A stretch of DNA of 64,000 nt from Tubiluchus corallicola. Its lineage: Eukaryota; Priapulida; Priapulimorpha; Priapulimorphida; Tubiluchidae. The position numbers and the translations under genes were made by a program. The stretch covers positions 1 to 64,000 of the forward strand of contig JAQGDQ010002373.1 in NCBI GenBank assembly GCA_030141605.1, given 5' to 3'. The notes under the pieces were generated by a model. It was not told where the DNA came from. It was given only the letters and a program-made list of their open reading frames with translations, and ran no database searches. Shown here piece by piece: positions 1 through 29,849 of the stretch; position 1 is the first letter of the stretch, and each line of letters begins with the position of its first letter.

Positions 1-78
1 AAAGGGCAGTATGTAAGTGGTGTAAAATTTTAAGACGAATTTCTTGAGCTTTATGTAAGTGGAGGGTTTTCTTGTGCT
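1..78 (+). mobile_element. Right end of TTAA-flanked MITE (family TTAA-1)
   Basis: This segment matches the last ~80 bp of the full copies at 25700-26382 and 31310-31961. It ends CTTGTGCT and is followed directly by TTAA (79-82), as in the other copies. The left part lies outside the window. Confidence 0.7.
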
Positions 79-137
79 TTAATATACGGTCCTACCGTCT
101 TGAGTATTGGATGTCAGTTTGCAATGTGCTGAAGTAT

Positions 138-527
138 ATAAGTCATAAGTCATTTATTTCACTTACACATTTACAATAGTTTCATGTACAATATCTAGTG
201 AAAGGGCCTACAATGAACGTAATACAAATAAGAAATACTGCACAGGAAAAGCCTCAAACACTGTTCACCTATGTACGAAGGTAAATGTGTTGCGGACAAT
301 TAAAAAGCAGGGCTTGTTAGATTGTCCCACACAGTGAAAGAAAAAAAAGTAATGGAAATAATCTGAAAATTTAAAGTGAATCGTGATAAAAAAACATTAG
401 TGCTTAAAATGGAATGATGTAATGAATGAAGCTCATATGTGAGATGATATAAAAGATAGAAAGACTATTATTTGTTAATAGTATGTAAAATTAAGATAAC
501 TTGATTAAGATAACACCACTGTTTTGC
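138..527 (-). repeat. Interspersed retroelement-like repeat, inverted copy (left arm)
   Basis: This is the near-perfect reverse complement of 2647-3036. Read on the minus strand it ends in a short tandem tail (ACTTATG units) after AATAAATG, which looks like a SINE or LINE 3' end. No coding capacity is visible. The two arms flank about 2.1 kb. Confidence 0.8.
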
Positions 528-1002
528 CACTACTGTGAGGATGGATACTGATAGAAATTTTGATTACTCACTGATACTTACTTAAATGGATATTTTTTAT
601 AATTGAGTAGCGTCCATTGTTGAAGTTTTAGCAAAATCGGTTCTTGCTGTCGTTTTTCTGTAATATTGCAAAAAACATTTTTATCTATATGTTAGCTATG
701 CGAAATATCTTTACTGAGTGGTAACCCTCTTCTTGAATCTGGATTCTTGGGTAATGAAGCAGAGATTTACTAATTGTAGTTTAACAACGGTACAAAAAGT
801 TTATTTAACTAGGTAATCAAGCTTTAGTGCTTCATGTAATGACAGTATTAAATGTTAGGGTGAAAAACCAATTATTGGTATGGCTAAAAATATGGAAATG
901 CTGCTAGGAAACTTAGCTATTAAGAAGCCCTCCAATATATGGCCTCCAATCAATTATAATGCTATTTTAATATAGGTCTATGTAAATTAAACATACACTG
1001 TG

Positions 1003-1741
1003 GTCGTTTCCTCTCCTCCTTTCCTTCTTCCTATCTCTAATCTTACTATTTTTCCATTCTATCATGTCTACTAACCCTAACCATTTTTTCATTCACTCAT
1101 CCTCTCCTCCCTTCCTTCTTCCTATCCCTAATCTTACTATTTTTTCCATTCTATCATGTCTACTAACCCTAACCATTCTTTCATTCACTCATCCTCTCCT
1201 CCCTTCCTTCTTCCTATCCCTAATCTTACTATTTTTTCCATTCTATCATGTCTACTAACCCTAACCATTCTTTCATTCACTCATCCTCTCCTCCCTTCCT
1301 TCTTCCTATCCCTAATCTTTCTATTTTTTCCATTCTATCATGTCTACTAACCCTAACCATTCTTTCATTCACTCATCCTCTCCTCCCTTCCTTCTTCCTA
1401 TCCCTAATCTTACTATTTTCCCATTCCATCATGTCTACCGACCCTAACCATTCTTTCATTCACTCATCCTCCCCTTCCTTCCTTCTTCCTCTCCCTAATC
1501 CTACTATTTTCCCATTCCTTCATGTCTACTAACCCTAATCATTCTTTCATTCACTCATTTGTGCCACCTTAACAAGCCAATCTTTCAAGGTGTCATACAG
1601 CAACTCTTTTATTTGGTTAATTTGACTTCATCAACATTTTTTTACCTATACTGTTTCTTTTTGTTTCAATAATATTGTATGTTGATGTACTGTATATGTA
1701 TTGCTGCAGTGAAATAAATTGATTGATTGATTGATTGATTG
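1003..1741 (+). mobile_element. Retroelement with internal 92-bp minisatellite and (ATTG)n tail
   Basis: A CT-rich array of 92-bp units is followed by about 160 bp of unique sequence and a GATTGATTGATTG tail typical of a non-LTR retroelement 3' end. The same array-plus-tail combination recurs inverted at 15196-15943, so array and tail move as one unit. No reverse transcriptase is present, so it is probably non-autonomous. Confidence 0.65.
1010..1558 (+). repeat. 92-bp minisatellite, about six units
   Basis: The unit start positions are exactly 92 bp apart (for example 1064, 1156, 1248). Each unit contains CTAACCCTAACC, two head-to-tail copies of the metazoan telomere hexamer complement. Open frames over the array (Ser/Pro/Leu-rich) follow from the lack of stops in the unit and are not evidence of a gene. 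Confidence 0.85.
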
Positions 1742-1998
1742 AGCCCTCATTTAGGTCACTGCTGATATTTTGCTCGTGAGTTCAAAGAAACAGTCGACTC
1801 ATACCTTGATTTGCCCAGGAGACGTCGGTCCGAATTTGCCGATTGTCCTTATTTTCTGCTATTGAACTAATACAGTAAGCGCAGTGTATTAGACTCATGG
1901 TAATGTAGAAGAATTCGCCTAATTGTTTCAAATATGTCTAGTATGTGAAAACTGTCGGCAATTGACTCAAATAACCCCTTATAATTGATTTTACATTT

Positions 1999-2485
1999 TA
2001 TACATATATATATATATATAAATAATCTTTATTTACCATTAAAATACATTGATAATCACTGATAAAAACTTTACCGAGATGATCAATCAGTGTTAGTTAA
2101 TAAAAACTTACACTGCTAAAGGCAAATGCGTCAGTGCAATCTAAACTACTGTGCAGTAATGGAAAGCAACGACGAATATCATCAAACATTTTTCAACTAT
2201 GTACAAAAAATGAAAAAACTATGATTTAATTAATATGGCCGTGGATATATGAATTCTGAATTAGTGTGTATGTTATCGTACTGGTGTGATGATATTTCAT
2301 ATCTGGTTAATATTAGTGATTTTAATTTTGTTTTAAATGCTGGTAGGGACTTGATTTGTTTAACCTGTAATGGTAAAGAATTCCAAAGTAGAATTCCTTG
2401 CTTGATTACAGAGTTCGTTCCGTAGTGGGTATTTGTCCTAATGACTTGTTCTGGAATTAACAATAGGATTTGGAAAAAGGGTAAT
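1999..2485 (-). mobile_element. LINE-A 3' fragment
   Basis: On the minus strand this encodes the C-terminal tail of a non-LTR retrotransposon polyprotein (NTHYGTNSVIKQ, LLWNSLPLQVKQIKSL, SQYDNIHTNSEFIY-like, ending PRPY). The 3'UTR ends in ATTTTAATGG-type sequence, AATAAAGATTATT and (TA)n. It is 5'-truncated. The same family occurs at 38103, 40345, 47258, 56646 and 58020. Confidence 0.8.
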
Positions 2486-2646
2486 ATACAGGTGGCTATA
2501 CTGATGTGCGTAATGTAAACAAAGTGACGGCTCGCCAACTAGCGGTCAGCGAGCGAAATAAAGGTACTTTTAACAGATCAGACTTTGTCTGAAGTTTTCG
2601 ATATCTGTAAAAGCAAGGTCTGGCAAACTGAGATATGAGTGTACTT

Positions 2647-3036
2647 GCAAAACAGTAGTGTTAGCTTAATTAAGTTATTTTAATTTTACATACTATTAAC
2701 AAATAATAGTCTTTCTATCTTTTATATCATCTCACATATGAGCTTCATTCATTACATCATTCCATTTTAAGCACTAATGTTTTTTTATCACGATTCACTT
2801 TAAATTTTCAGATTATTTCCATTACTTTTTTTTCTTTCACTGTGTGGGACAATCTAACAAGCCCTGCTTTTTAATTGTCCGCAACACATTTACATTTGTG
2901 TATAAGTGAACAGTGTTTGAGGCTTTTCCTGTGCAGTATTTCTTATTTGTATTACGTTCATTGTAGGCCCTTTCACTAGATATTGTACATGAAACTATTG
3001 TAAATGTGTAAGTGAAATAAATGACTTATGACTTAT
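2647..3036 (+). repeat. Interspersed retroelement-like repeat (right arm of inverted pair)
   Basis: This is the plus-strand copy of the repeat at 138-527. It ends AATAAATGACTTATGACTTAT, a tail of short tandem units as in LINE or SINE 3' ends. With the left arm it could fold into a ~390-bp stem. Confidence 0.8.
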
Positions 3037-3040
3037 GAGT

Positions 3041-3413
3041 GTCCGATTAAACACAAAAATATCTGTACACTTTCTATACTGGATGGCTTAGTTGCAATGA
3101 ATGCACTTTGCATTTATGCATTATGCAATAAACAATGACTTTCTTTGCAGAAAGCCGTTAAACAGTTAAACACGCCTTTGTGCCTTTGTTTATCTTTGTG
3201 TTGTGGAATCATTGTATTGTTTTTGGGAAACAATTTGATGATATACATTTTGTTATGCAGTTGTGCCATAATGAATGTTTTTTTAAGACTTAGACTTAAC
3301 AGAAACTTGTAGTATCTTAGGGAGGAGGTGCTGCCATCTTTTGGTTGTTTGCCTGTAAAATTAATTTACCTATTTCTTAAGCTATTTACTGTACTATCTA
3401 TTTACATACCCGT
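3041..3413. other. Unassigned intergenic sequence
   Basis: AT-rich sequence before gene 1. I see no coding exon, repeat family or clear promoter here. If gene 1 has a 5' non-coding exon it could lie in this stretch or outside the window. Confidence 0.4.
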
Positions 3414-3637
3414 TTGTTGGCATCCTTCTGTCTCGGAAGACAATGGAATGTGCGCCAAGAGAGTCAGTTATTGATCACATTGATGGAGCTGCAGCATCGA
3501 CTGTGGCTGAGCAGTGCGATCCCTGAACGTCTCCAGGGCGCACGCCTGGGCAAGGTGTATGGAGATCCTGAGTTGCCCAGACAGCAGGAACCCCCTCTCT
3601 TCCTCCCTGGTGTAGTGCAAAGGAAAGCGGGGCGATA
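3414..3637 (-). mobile_element. 5S-SINE, 5'-truncated copy
   Basis: The minus strand matches the 3' part of the 5S-headed SINE body (16283-16716). Shared landmarks include TACACCAGGGAGGAAGAGAG, TCTGGGCAACTCAGGATCTC and the end CCGAGACAGAAGGATGCCAA. The 5S head and upstream body are missing, as expected from 5' truncation during reverse transcription. Confidence 0.8.
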
Positions 3638-3733
3638 TTTACATACCATTTACTTACTATTTATTTGACTGTAGATATGGCCTTGTAATGAAGCCATTTC
3701 TTCTCACATTTTTAGTTGCTGAAGTCTAAGAGC

Positions 3734-21160
<17,427 letters not shown>

Positions 21161-22289
21161 TCGGGTTTAGCATTGTGACCACTCGGTTATTTACTCTCAA
21201 ATTGTAAGCTAGGCAGTCAAGTTTTGATGGTGAAGTTCGTGACCCTGAGTAGATCATTCAAGGTCAAAAGCTAGTTACAATATAACATGCATAATAGATT
21301 GGGCTAGCTTTGGATAGCTTGTAGTACCAGATAGGGGGACTTCATGTCTGTGAGTGGGCGTTTCAAGGTCAAAGACCAGATAAAATTGAGAAACGATAAG
21401 GAGTTGGACAACCGAGCCGGTACCTGACGAGGAACAGATCTTATGATCTTTGCCCCAGATGAGAACTATTTTTATAAGCGATTCGGCAATAGTGAGTGGC
21501 CGATTCAAGGCCAAATGTCAAAAATGAAAGTCCGGACTGACCAAAGTCAACACCAAAGTCTAGGTTCTTTACGAAAAGTTTCAAAACCCATCAGATCACT
21601 TCAAGAACTGGTAATTGATCACCTAAAGCTTTTTGCTATGATCACCCTCGTTCATTCTAAACCTGGCATTTGAGCAAAACAAACGACCAGCATATCAATC
21701 ATTCTACCTGTTAACAACATAAAATAAGCACTACATGCCTACCTGAGAACCTAGGCTCATTGTTCCAAAGGTACTTACTACTCAGCTTTGGGGGCGTTGC
21801 ATGGTCTGGGTTCTTAAAGGATCCTGCTCAGCGTGCGATAGTTTAAATGCTGAGTTTTGTTCAGTAGCTCTATGCTGTACACAAAGGCATAAAGCTTTAT
21901 TGTGTTTTGTGCTGCTAAAATGGCCCAACTCACCGCACACAATAGACTCGGCGTAATGATGTATGGAGGTGATTAAACTAATTACAGAGTTCTGGTTCTC
22001 CGCGCTAATTAGTTCAGCTTTGGGGTCAACCATCTGTGTTTACGAGGGTGTGTGGTTCACAACTCAGTCAGTACTTCGTATTTAGTTTTTGGCTCTAGAC
22101 TTCCCGTTGTTCAAAATTTGGAATTAAATGTAAGCAACCTGCGTCTTGTACAGGACGTTCCAAAAGGAATAGTACAGTAAAAATGTGACATATAAACGTG
22201 GACGTCTGCGTTACGACGTTGTATTATGATATATTTATATTGACATTTATATTTTTACGATTATTCCACTTTTCGTTCAATAGTGACTT
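21161..22289. other. Unassigned intergenic sequence
   Basis: Moderately GC-balanced sequence with several weak internal similarities (GGTCAAAG, TTCAAGGTCAAA motifs) but no supported gene. Short open frames in it have no recognisable protein features. Confidence 0.35.
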
Positions 22290-22690
22290 CGTATATATAT
22301 ATATTAATTCTTTATTTGTCATTAAAATGTTTCACTCATTATAATAAAATTGAGTAAGCCTCCACGTAATGTTAAAATAACAACACTGTTCAAGACAAAT
22401 GCGTCCAGTGCAGACTAAAAAAACTAAAGTGCAAAACTAAGGCCTAATTATATACAATAAATGAACATATTTACAAACACCATATTAAAATATTTTTACA
22501 AAACAATATTACAAAAGTACATTAAATTTTACATGACATATTTTACACTATATATACATTTGACATAACACAATTAACAGAAACATGCTTTACATTACAT
22601 AAATTTCACTCATTACATTTACACTATTTATACATTTGACATTACAAAACTAACATAACACGTATTACATTACATAATTTCTTAAAATGA
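22290..22690 (-). mobile_element. LINE-B 3'UTR fragment, copy 1
   Basis: On the minus strand it ends TTTTAATGACAAATAAAG then (TA)n. It matches 36036-36430 and the inverted copy at 43690-44235. Only 3'UTR sequence is present. An AACATTACA-rich stretch fills the left part. Confidence 0.75.
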
Positions 22691-23013
22691 CCACACATTG
22701 ATATGTTAACATTCCTTGACATTGCTATGCTTAGCCAACTGTTACGGTACTGTGTTTTTAGTACACTTTGCATAATTTAGATTGGATGTTGCTACGTGTT
22801 AACATTGGAAAATCTCCACATAGAAAAGGTTTTGCAACTGCTTTCTTCTCTAATCTGTATTCACTGTTTACCTTGGTTGGCATATTGGTAATTTTCAGTT
22901 TGTTGATGTTTTGTAAATAGGAGGAAGCCATTACTTATAAAATTGGATCGTTAACTGAGTTATCAATTTTTGTGTGTTGAATGTGCATGTGAAGTTGAGT
23001 TTATGACATACAT

Positions 23014-23098
<85 letters not shown>

Positions 23099-23150
23099 CT
23101 CTCTCTCCCTCTCCCACCTCCCTCCGCCTCTCTTTCGTCCACCTCTCCCT
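23014..23150 (+). repeat. (CT)n microsatellite
   Basis: About 80 perfect CT bases, then interrupted CTCC/CCT sequence. It has no hAT ends around it, unlike the CT tracts at 18.1, 32.8, 39.6, 45.4 and 51.0 kb. Confidence 0.85.
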
Positions 23151-23605
23151 CTGTCACTGTGATAGTGCCCCGTGATTCTATTTTCTATTAAGAGGTAGTA
23201 TATTGCAAATTTCTTTGTTATATTTTTCTAAGTTTAAGTGATGACAGTAAAAGAAACCCAACATGCTGAGTGATTTGTTCTTTTCTTTAAAGCCTGCTTG
23301 TTGCTAAGTTTACGCATGAAATGCTTCTTGGCTTGTTAAAACGTTTGCATGTTTTGGTTAAATTTGTCTACAATTCTCTAAATCATGATAAAGCCTGGTC
23401 CGCTTTCCCGGATATTTGTTAGAAAAATGGGATATGTAGGCCTTGGGTCTTCTTGCTGCCCAGGCGCATATAAGCCGTGGGTTTTCTTGTAGTCCAGGCA
23501 TGATGCGCCCGTGTGGTGAAACTAAAGCGTGGATACGCCCTTAGTTACCTAACAAAGCAGGTCTTGGATTTCCTTTGTGTATTATTCTGACTCTATGATC
23601 TTTAA

Positions 23606-24100
23606 AGGACAAGAAAAGGAGTACCTGAAGTAAGTTTCAGAAAATAGCCTTGAAAATTATATTACTTTATAGCAATTTTATGCGTATATCTTACTCGCAC
23701 TGAAAGGAATTTTAGTTTGTTTTCATTTTAAATCTCCCACAATACTGTTCCGAAGTCGGCATTACATGCGCCAAACGTAAATGAAGGGAAGAAAAGGCAA
23801 TGTTAAATTATGTCGCAAAAGACTTTCCGTGCAAATCTATATTACGTAGATTTTTGCTTACCTGCTAGAAAGACTTATGTAACTAGGAAAGAAAATTATT
23901 AATTATTTAAAATGTTTTCACCAATTGGTAAAATGTCGCTGACTCACCCTCCAGGGTGCTCCACTCAGTAACCAAAAACGTATTTTTAATCTTATTGACA
24001 AGATACAGTAATTTTAAATTTTATTTAGTTAGTGACTTGTGCGCTACGAATATTCTGATTATTTTTTTCAAACTTTAGAAAATGTCAGCTAAATTTGTTT
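23606..24100 (+). mobile_element. TTAA-1 MITE, truncated copy
   Basis: TTAA (23602-23605) precedes AGGACAAGAAAAGG. It matches the left ~490 bp of the 25700 and 31310 copies, then diverges near CAGCTAAATTTGTTTC. The right end is missing. Confidence 0.8.
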
Positions 24101-24904
24101 CACAAGAGTTTTAATAATAATATCATCCTTGTTTAAAGAAACAATAAACTGGTTGGTTAATTATAATGAAGGACAAACTTTGTTCTGTCATCGCAGAGAT
24201 TAACAGTCATGGTGTCTGCCTAATTCTTGGGTTCAAACCCAGGTTGTGTTCCAGGGTTTTTATGTTTCCTGTTTTCAAGTTTAGTTTCAAAATTCAATTA
24301 ATTGTGGATTTGTACCATCATCAGTGAATTCTGGTTTACATAACTGTTATAAAAGGTGTGGACGTGTCTAATTAATGTTGGAGGAATGGAGGTATGTAAT
24401 TGAATCTCAGATTGGTGTCTCTTTGCGTTGCCAATATCTTGTTTTCCAATCGTAGAGCTACTTTCTAATAAAAATAGATCTATTGACCAAGCAAAAAAAG
24501 AATTACTGTTATCTACCGATCTTCTATTTTATAAAACGGATACTCTTTGCATACGTAAATGTTGGATACGCCCCAAGCAAACGTGGATCCGCGCTTCTAG
24601 GTTTGCAGAACGCAATTGATTTGGTTTTAAAGCAAAGTTGGGTCAACAGCCTGTAGTTAAGCCAGGTATACTCAGAATTCTCACCTGAGTGGAGCCCACG
24701 GATTGTTATGTTTTGGAACCTGTTTACTTTATGAAGAGGGTTGAGTGGGCTGCCATCTATGTGCACAATTATGTGATACGAATCATAGTATTTGAACATG
24801 GGTGGTTTTGGTGTGATAAAATTTACTATAGATAATAGTGGCTTGTCACAAAGGCCAGGTATTATTCTGAGGGTTTTGAATGGGCGTGAATCTTTATTAC
24901 GTAG
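24101..24904. other. Unassigned intergenic sequence
   Basis: It includes a short tRNA-like stretch near 24185-24245 with a B-box-like GGGTTCAAACCC, too degraded to call. The rest shows nothing I recognise. Confidence 0.35.
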
Positions 24905-25609
24905 ATTAGATTAGATTTTAGATTTATTTCGCAATAAACATACACATATACATTACATGTGCATCGATAATCAGTTTTTGTTAATACGAAATTATGATAC
25001 AATTCATGAATTGTGCGCTAGAGACCTAAGAAGCTAGCTTATGGTAGGCCACTAGAATTAGTTACGAGAAAAATTACAATATATACAGATACAATATTAC
25101 AACATATACTAATATAAAAACGGGTGGGAAGTAATAAAAATATTATTATACTAGAGGGGAAGTTTTTGAGAATGAAAAACAACAAATCATGATTGAGTGA
25201 TCAGTTATATGTTTCAACTAAGTTTAATTTATAATTTTTTTAAATATAGACAGCGATGTGGCATTTTTAATAGCCGGAGCAATTGAATTCCATATATAAG
25301 GGCCATTGTATTTGATAAAAAAATTTCTAACATTTGTGTTGCATTGTATGTAGTGATAGTTAAGTCTACAACGTATAGGATAGACAGCTTGTAAGAAAGC
25401 ACGTAAGCACAGAATACGTCTAGAAAACTCATTCTGCCTTTAGTTCTCCTATAACCTGCCCGTCAAGGGGGCGCAGCGATCGTAAATATTGTTGTTCGTG
25501 TACAGCTTGCAACTTGGTCAACTTGTTGAGTAAACCATGCAAGTTTTACAAATGTGACGCCAAGCTAATGCAAATGATTAATTTTTGAGCTAGAATAATT
25601 ATTCTGTGT
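24905..25609 (-). mobile_element. LINE-C 3' end
   Basis: The minus strand encodes a typical non-LTR polyprotein C-terminus, NFFIKYNGPYIWNSIAPAIK followed by NATSLSIFKK, preceded by CLRAFLQAVYPIRCRLNYHY. The 3'UTR ends with AAATAAATCTAAAATC and a (TAATC)-type tail near 24905. Its 5' portion (25363-25609) is duplicated at 26781-27027. Confidence 0.7.
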
Positions 25610-25699
25610 GAATTCGTAATGTATTTGCGAGATAATAATAATAAATAAATGGTACAATAAATTAACTACCAAGTAATTTACGTTAAAGATTAGATTTAA

Positions 25700-26382
25700 A
25701 GGACAGGAAAAGGGGTACCTGAAGTAGGTTTCAGAAAAATCGTCTTAAAAATTATATTACTTTAGATCAATTTTATGCGTATATCTTACTCGCAGTGAAA
25801 GGAATTTTTGTTTGTTTTGATTTTAAATCTCCCACAATACTGTTCCGAAGTCGCCATTACATGACGTCATGTACCAAACGTAAATCAAGGGAAGAAAAGG
25901 CAATGTTAAATTATGTCCCAAAAAACTTTCCGTGCAAATCTATATTACTTAGATCTTCGCTTACCTGCTAGAGAGACTTACGTAACTAGAAAAGAAAATC
26001 ATTAATTATTTAAAATGTTTTCACCAATTGGTAAAATATCGCTGACTCACCCTACAGGGTGCACCACTCACTAACCAAAAAACGTATTTTTAATCTTATT
26101 GACAAGATACAGTAATTTTAAATTTTATTTAGTTAGTGACTTGTGCGCTACGAATGCTCTGATTATTTTTTCAGACTTTACAAAATGTTATCTAAACTTG
26201 TTTCGAATGACCTGTCGTGAAAATGGCTGCGTCTAACGGTCATCTCGGCAATTTAAATTTACATGTTTTATACAGCGTTACTGCCGATTGAAGTCCTGCA
26301 CGCAAAAAGGCCGTATGTAAGCGATATAAAATTTCAAAACGAATTTTTTAAGCTTGATGTTTATGAGGGGTTTTCTTGTGCT
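25700..26382 (+). mobile_element. TTAA-1 MITE, full copy
   Basis: TTAA (25696-25699) | AGGACAGGAAAAGG ... TTTTCTTGTGCT | TTAA (26383-26386). The ends are imperfect inverted repeats (AGGACAAGAAAA and AGCACAAGAAAA). At 683 bp it has no open frame of note. TTAA target choice suggests piggyBac-type mobilisation, although the termini differ from the CCCTTT family. Confidence 0.8.
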
Positions 26383-26701
26383 TTAAAACGCGTGTTTTGT
26401 TGAACAAGAGCTGACTAGGGCTTTAGTACCTCTGAGATTGAAAAGATATGCAGAATGCAAGACGTGGGTGTGTATTAAACCAGGGTGGTTTGATATACTT
26501 TAAGCAAGGTGAAATTCATTAATCTAGCATTTGATAAATTACAACAATAAATATGCCAAGTGGATTTGTTGGCTTAATTTCACCGCACGTATTACATTGA
26601 GAACCAAGAAGGTTACGTAAGATTATCAAGCATGACCTGTCCATGAAACTGTTACGTAATGATGATGGCTAGAAGGTCGCGCGACGGGTGCAGGGTTTGG
26701 A

Positions 26702-27173
26702 CAATGCTGTTGATAAACTAAATTGATCTTCACCGGAGTCTTTACATCGTCTTTATAAGCATCAACTGTATATATATATAGTTAAGTCTACAACGTATAG
26801 GATAGACAGCTTGTAAGAAAGCACGTAAGCACAGAATACATCTAGAAAACTCATTCTGCCTTTAGTTCTCCTATAACCTGCCCGTGAAGGGGGCGCAGCG
26901 ATCGTTAATATTGTTGTTCGTGTACAGCTTGCAACTTGGTCAACTTGTTGAGCAAACCATGCAAGTTTTACAAATGTGACGCCAAGCTAATGCAAATGAT
27001 TAATTTTTGAGCTAGAATAATTATTCTTTAATTATATATAAATATAATATTACTATATATAAATATATATTAAATAATATTCTAATAAATATATAATTAC
27101 TCAATGCTGTTGATAAACTAAATTGATCTTCACCGGAGTCTTTACATCGTCTTTATAAGCATCAACTGTATAT
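26702..27173 (+). repeat. 72-bp direct repeat flanking a 328-bp insertion
   Basis: 26702-26773 and 27102-27173 are identical (CAATGCTGTTGATAAAC ... CATCAACTGTATAT). Between them lies (TA)n, a copy of the LINE-C segment 25363-25609 (26781-27027), and an AT-rich filler. This looks like a copied-in segment with an unusually long target duplication. Confidence 0.8.
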
Positions 27174-27442
27174 TTTATCCCCAAACTTGGTTTTGTTTTC
27201 AGTTGCCATTAACAGTCATATAAAATACATATGTGTTTTCTCAGAACTCAGAAAATTCATGGTCAACAAAAGACAAACCTGCTGATTAATAGCGGGTATT
27301 AATTATAAACAGTCTTTTCAAAAGACAGACGTGGTTATTTAAATAATCATTATAATGATGGATAATTCACATGTAGTCAGTCATTACAAAGAAATGTAAT
27401 TAGTTTAAACATAATTTATTATACGATTGTCACCACAACAAC

Positions 27443-27705
<263 letters not shown>

Positions 27706-28020
27706 CAGTTTAAACATAATCTATTATAGGATTGGATCAGACAGTTTGAACAACATGATTTAGGATCCTCACCACAACAGACTTTATACATACTATTTAC
27801 AAAAACATTTACAGTAAGAATAGACTATAACTACACAAGCTGACAAATTTTACTACAAGAATACATTAGACATTAGTAACATTTACAGTAAGAACAGACT
27901 ATAACTACACAAGCTGACAAGTTTTACTACAAGATTACATTAGACATTAGTAGAAAATGACGGTTAGAAAATATTAATGTACGAATATTTAAGACTGATG
28001 CATTTCATATCAGATAGAAA

Positions 28021-28284
28021 CTACTGGAAGCATTTAGTACGTAATATAAAGTCATGTCTGCATTGGAATATTTTACAGTTAGCAACATAGTTAAATTCAT
28101 CTTTTCCGAATAATAACAACTTCAACAGATCATTAGTTCCTAAGGCAGCTATATTAAGGTTTTTAGGCAGAAGCATTTCATTTAATTTATCAATCATAAC
28201 AACCCTAGTTTGTTGATACAATGGGCAGTGCAACAAAAAGTGTTCAACAGACTCAAATCGAAATCCACAGTTACAATTCGGCAA
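28021..28284 (-). pseudogene. LINE C-terminal CCHC domain remnant
   Basis: The frame reads MPNCNCGFRFESVEHFLLHC PLYQQTR: the CxC-x8-H-x4-C zinc-knuckle pattern found at the C-terminus of many non-LTR retrotransposon ORF2 proteins. The RT and endonuclease domains are absent, so it is a dead fragment. Confidence 0.75.
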
Positions 28285-28535
28285 TATTGGATGGCCGTTA
28301 TTTACAAAGAAATGTAATTACACGATTGATCACACGTGCATTTTTTGGGTTGCTGGAATATGGATTTCTAGTAATAAGATGACAATTGTAGATGTACAAC
28401 TAAATAAACACGTAGCTCTTGTGTAACCCAGGTACACAAAATTGCCACTACGTTATTACAAAAACTATTCGAAACTGAAATAAAGTTAAAAAATAAGAAA
28501 AAATACAAGTACGCACGCTTTCCTGAAAGTTTTTT

Positions 28536-29846
28536 TCTATACATATGAAAGTGACTTATTCTATACATACGAAAGTGAAATATTCTATACATATGAAAGT
28601 GAATTATTCTATACATATGAAAGTGACTCATTCTATACATATAAAAGTGAATTATTCTATACATTTGAAAGTGACTTATTCTATACATACGAAAGTGAAA
28701 TATTCTATACATATGAAAGTGAATTATTCTATACATATGAAAGTGAATTATCCTATACATATGAAAGTGAATTATTCTATACATATGAAAGTGAGTTATT
28801 GTATACATATTAAAGTGACTTATTCTATACATATGAAAGTGACTTATTCTATACATATGAAAGTGAATTATCGTATACATATGAAAGTGAATTATTCTAT
28901 ACATATGAAAGTGACTTATTCTATACATATGAAAGTGAATTATTCTATACATACGAAAGTGAATTATTCTATACATATGAAAGTCACTTATTCTATACAT
29001 ATGAAAGTGACTCATTCTATACATACCAAAGTGACTTATTCTATACATATGAAAGTGACTTATTCTATACATATGAAAGTGACTTATTCTATACATATGA
29101 CAGTGAATTATTCTATACATATGAAAGTGACTCAATCTATACATACGAAAGTGAATTATTCTATACATATGAAAGTGACTTATTCTATACATATGAAAGT
29201 GAGTCATTCTATACATATGAAAGTGACTTATTCTATACATATGAAAGTGACTTATTCTATACATATGAAAGTGACTGATTCTATACATACGAAAGTGAAT
29301 TATTCTATACATATGAAAGTGAATTATTCTATACATATGAAAGTGACTTATTCTATACATATGAAAGTGAGTTATTCTATACATATGAAAGTGACTTATT
29401 CTATACATACGAAAGTGACTTATTCTATACATACGAAAGTGACTTATTCTATACATACGAAAGTGAATTATTCTATACATATGAAAGTCACTTATTCTAT
29501 ACATATGAAAGTGAGTCATTCTATACATATGAAAGTGACTTATTCTATACATATGAAAGTAAATTATTCTATACATATGAAAGTGACTTATTCTATACAT
29601 GCGAAAGTGAATTATTCTATACATATGAAAGTGAGTCATTCTATACATATGAAAGTGACTTATTCTATACATATTATTCTATACATATGAAAGTGACTCA
29701 TTCTATACATACGAAAGTGAATTATTCTATACATATGAAAGTGACTTATTCTATACATACGAAAGTGAGTCATTCTATACATATGAAAGTGACTTATTCT
29801 ATACATATGAAAGTGAGTTATTCTATACATATGAAAGTAAATTATA
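28536..29846 (+). repeat. 24-bp satellite, about 54 units
   Basis: The unit is CTATACATATGAAAGTGACT plus TATT, with variants at a few fixed positions (GAC/GAA/GAG, TAT/TAC). One partial unit breaks the phase at about 29672. Because 24 is a multiple of three and the unit lacks stops, it is open in one frame on each strand (KVTYSIHM or MYRISHFH repeats). Confidence 0.95.
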
Positions 29847-29849
29847 TTA

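Noticed and set aside
24185-24245. A tRNA-derived SINE head (GGGTTCAAACCC)
   Set aside because: Only the B-box-like stretch is present; no A box at the right distance and no second copy in the window.
28368-29690. Proteins of 381 and 434 residues from the 24-bp array
   Set aside because: The frames follow from a stop-free 24-bp unit; both strands are open equally and no start context or domain supports translation.
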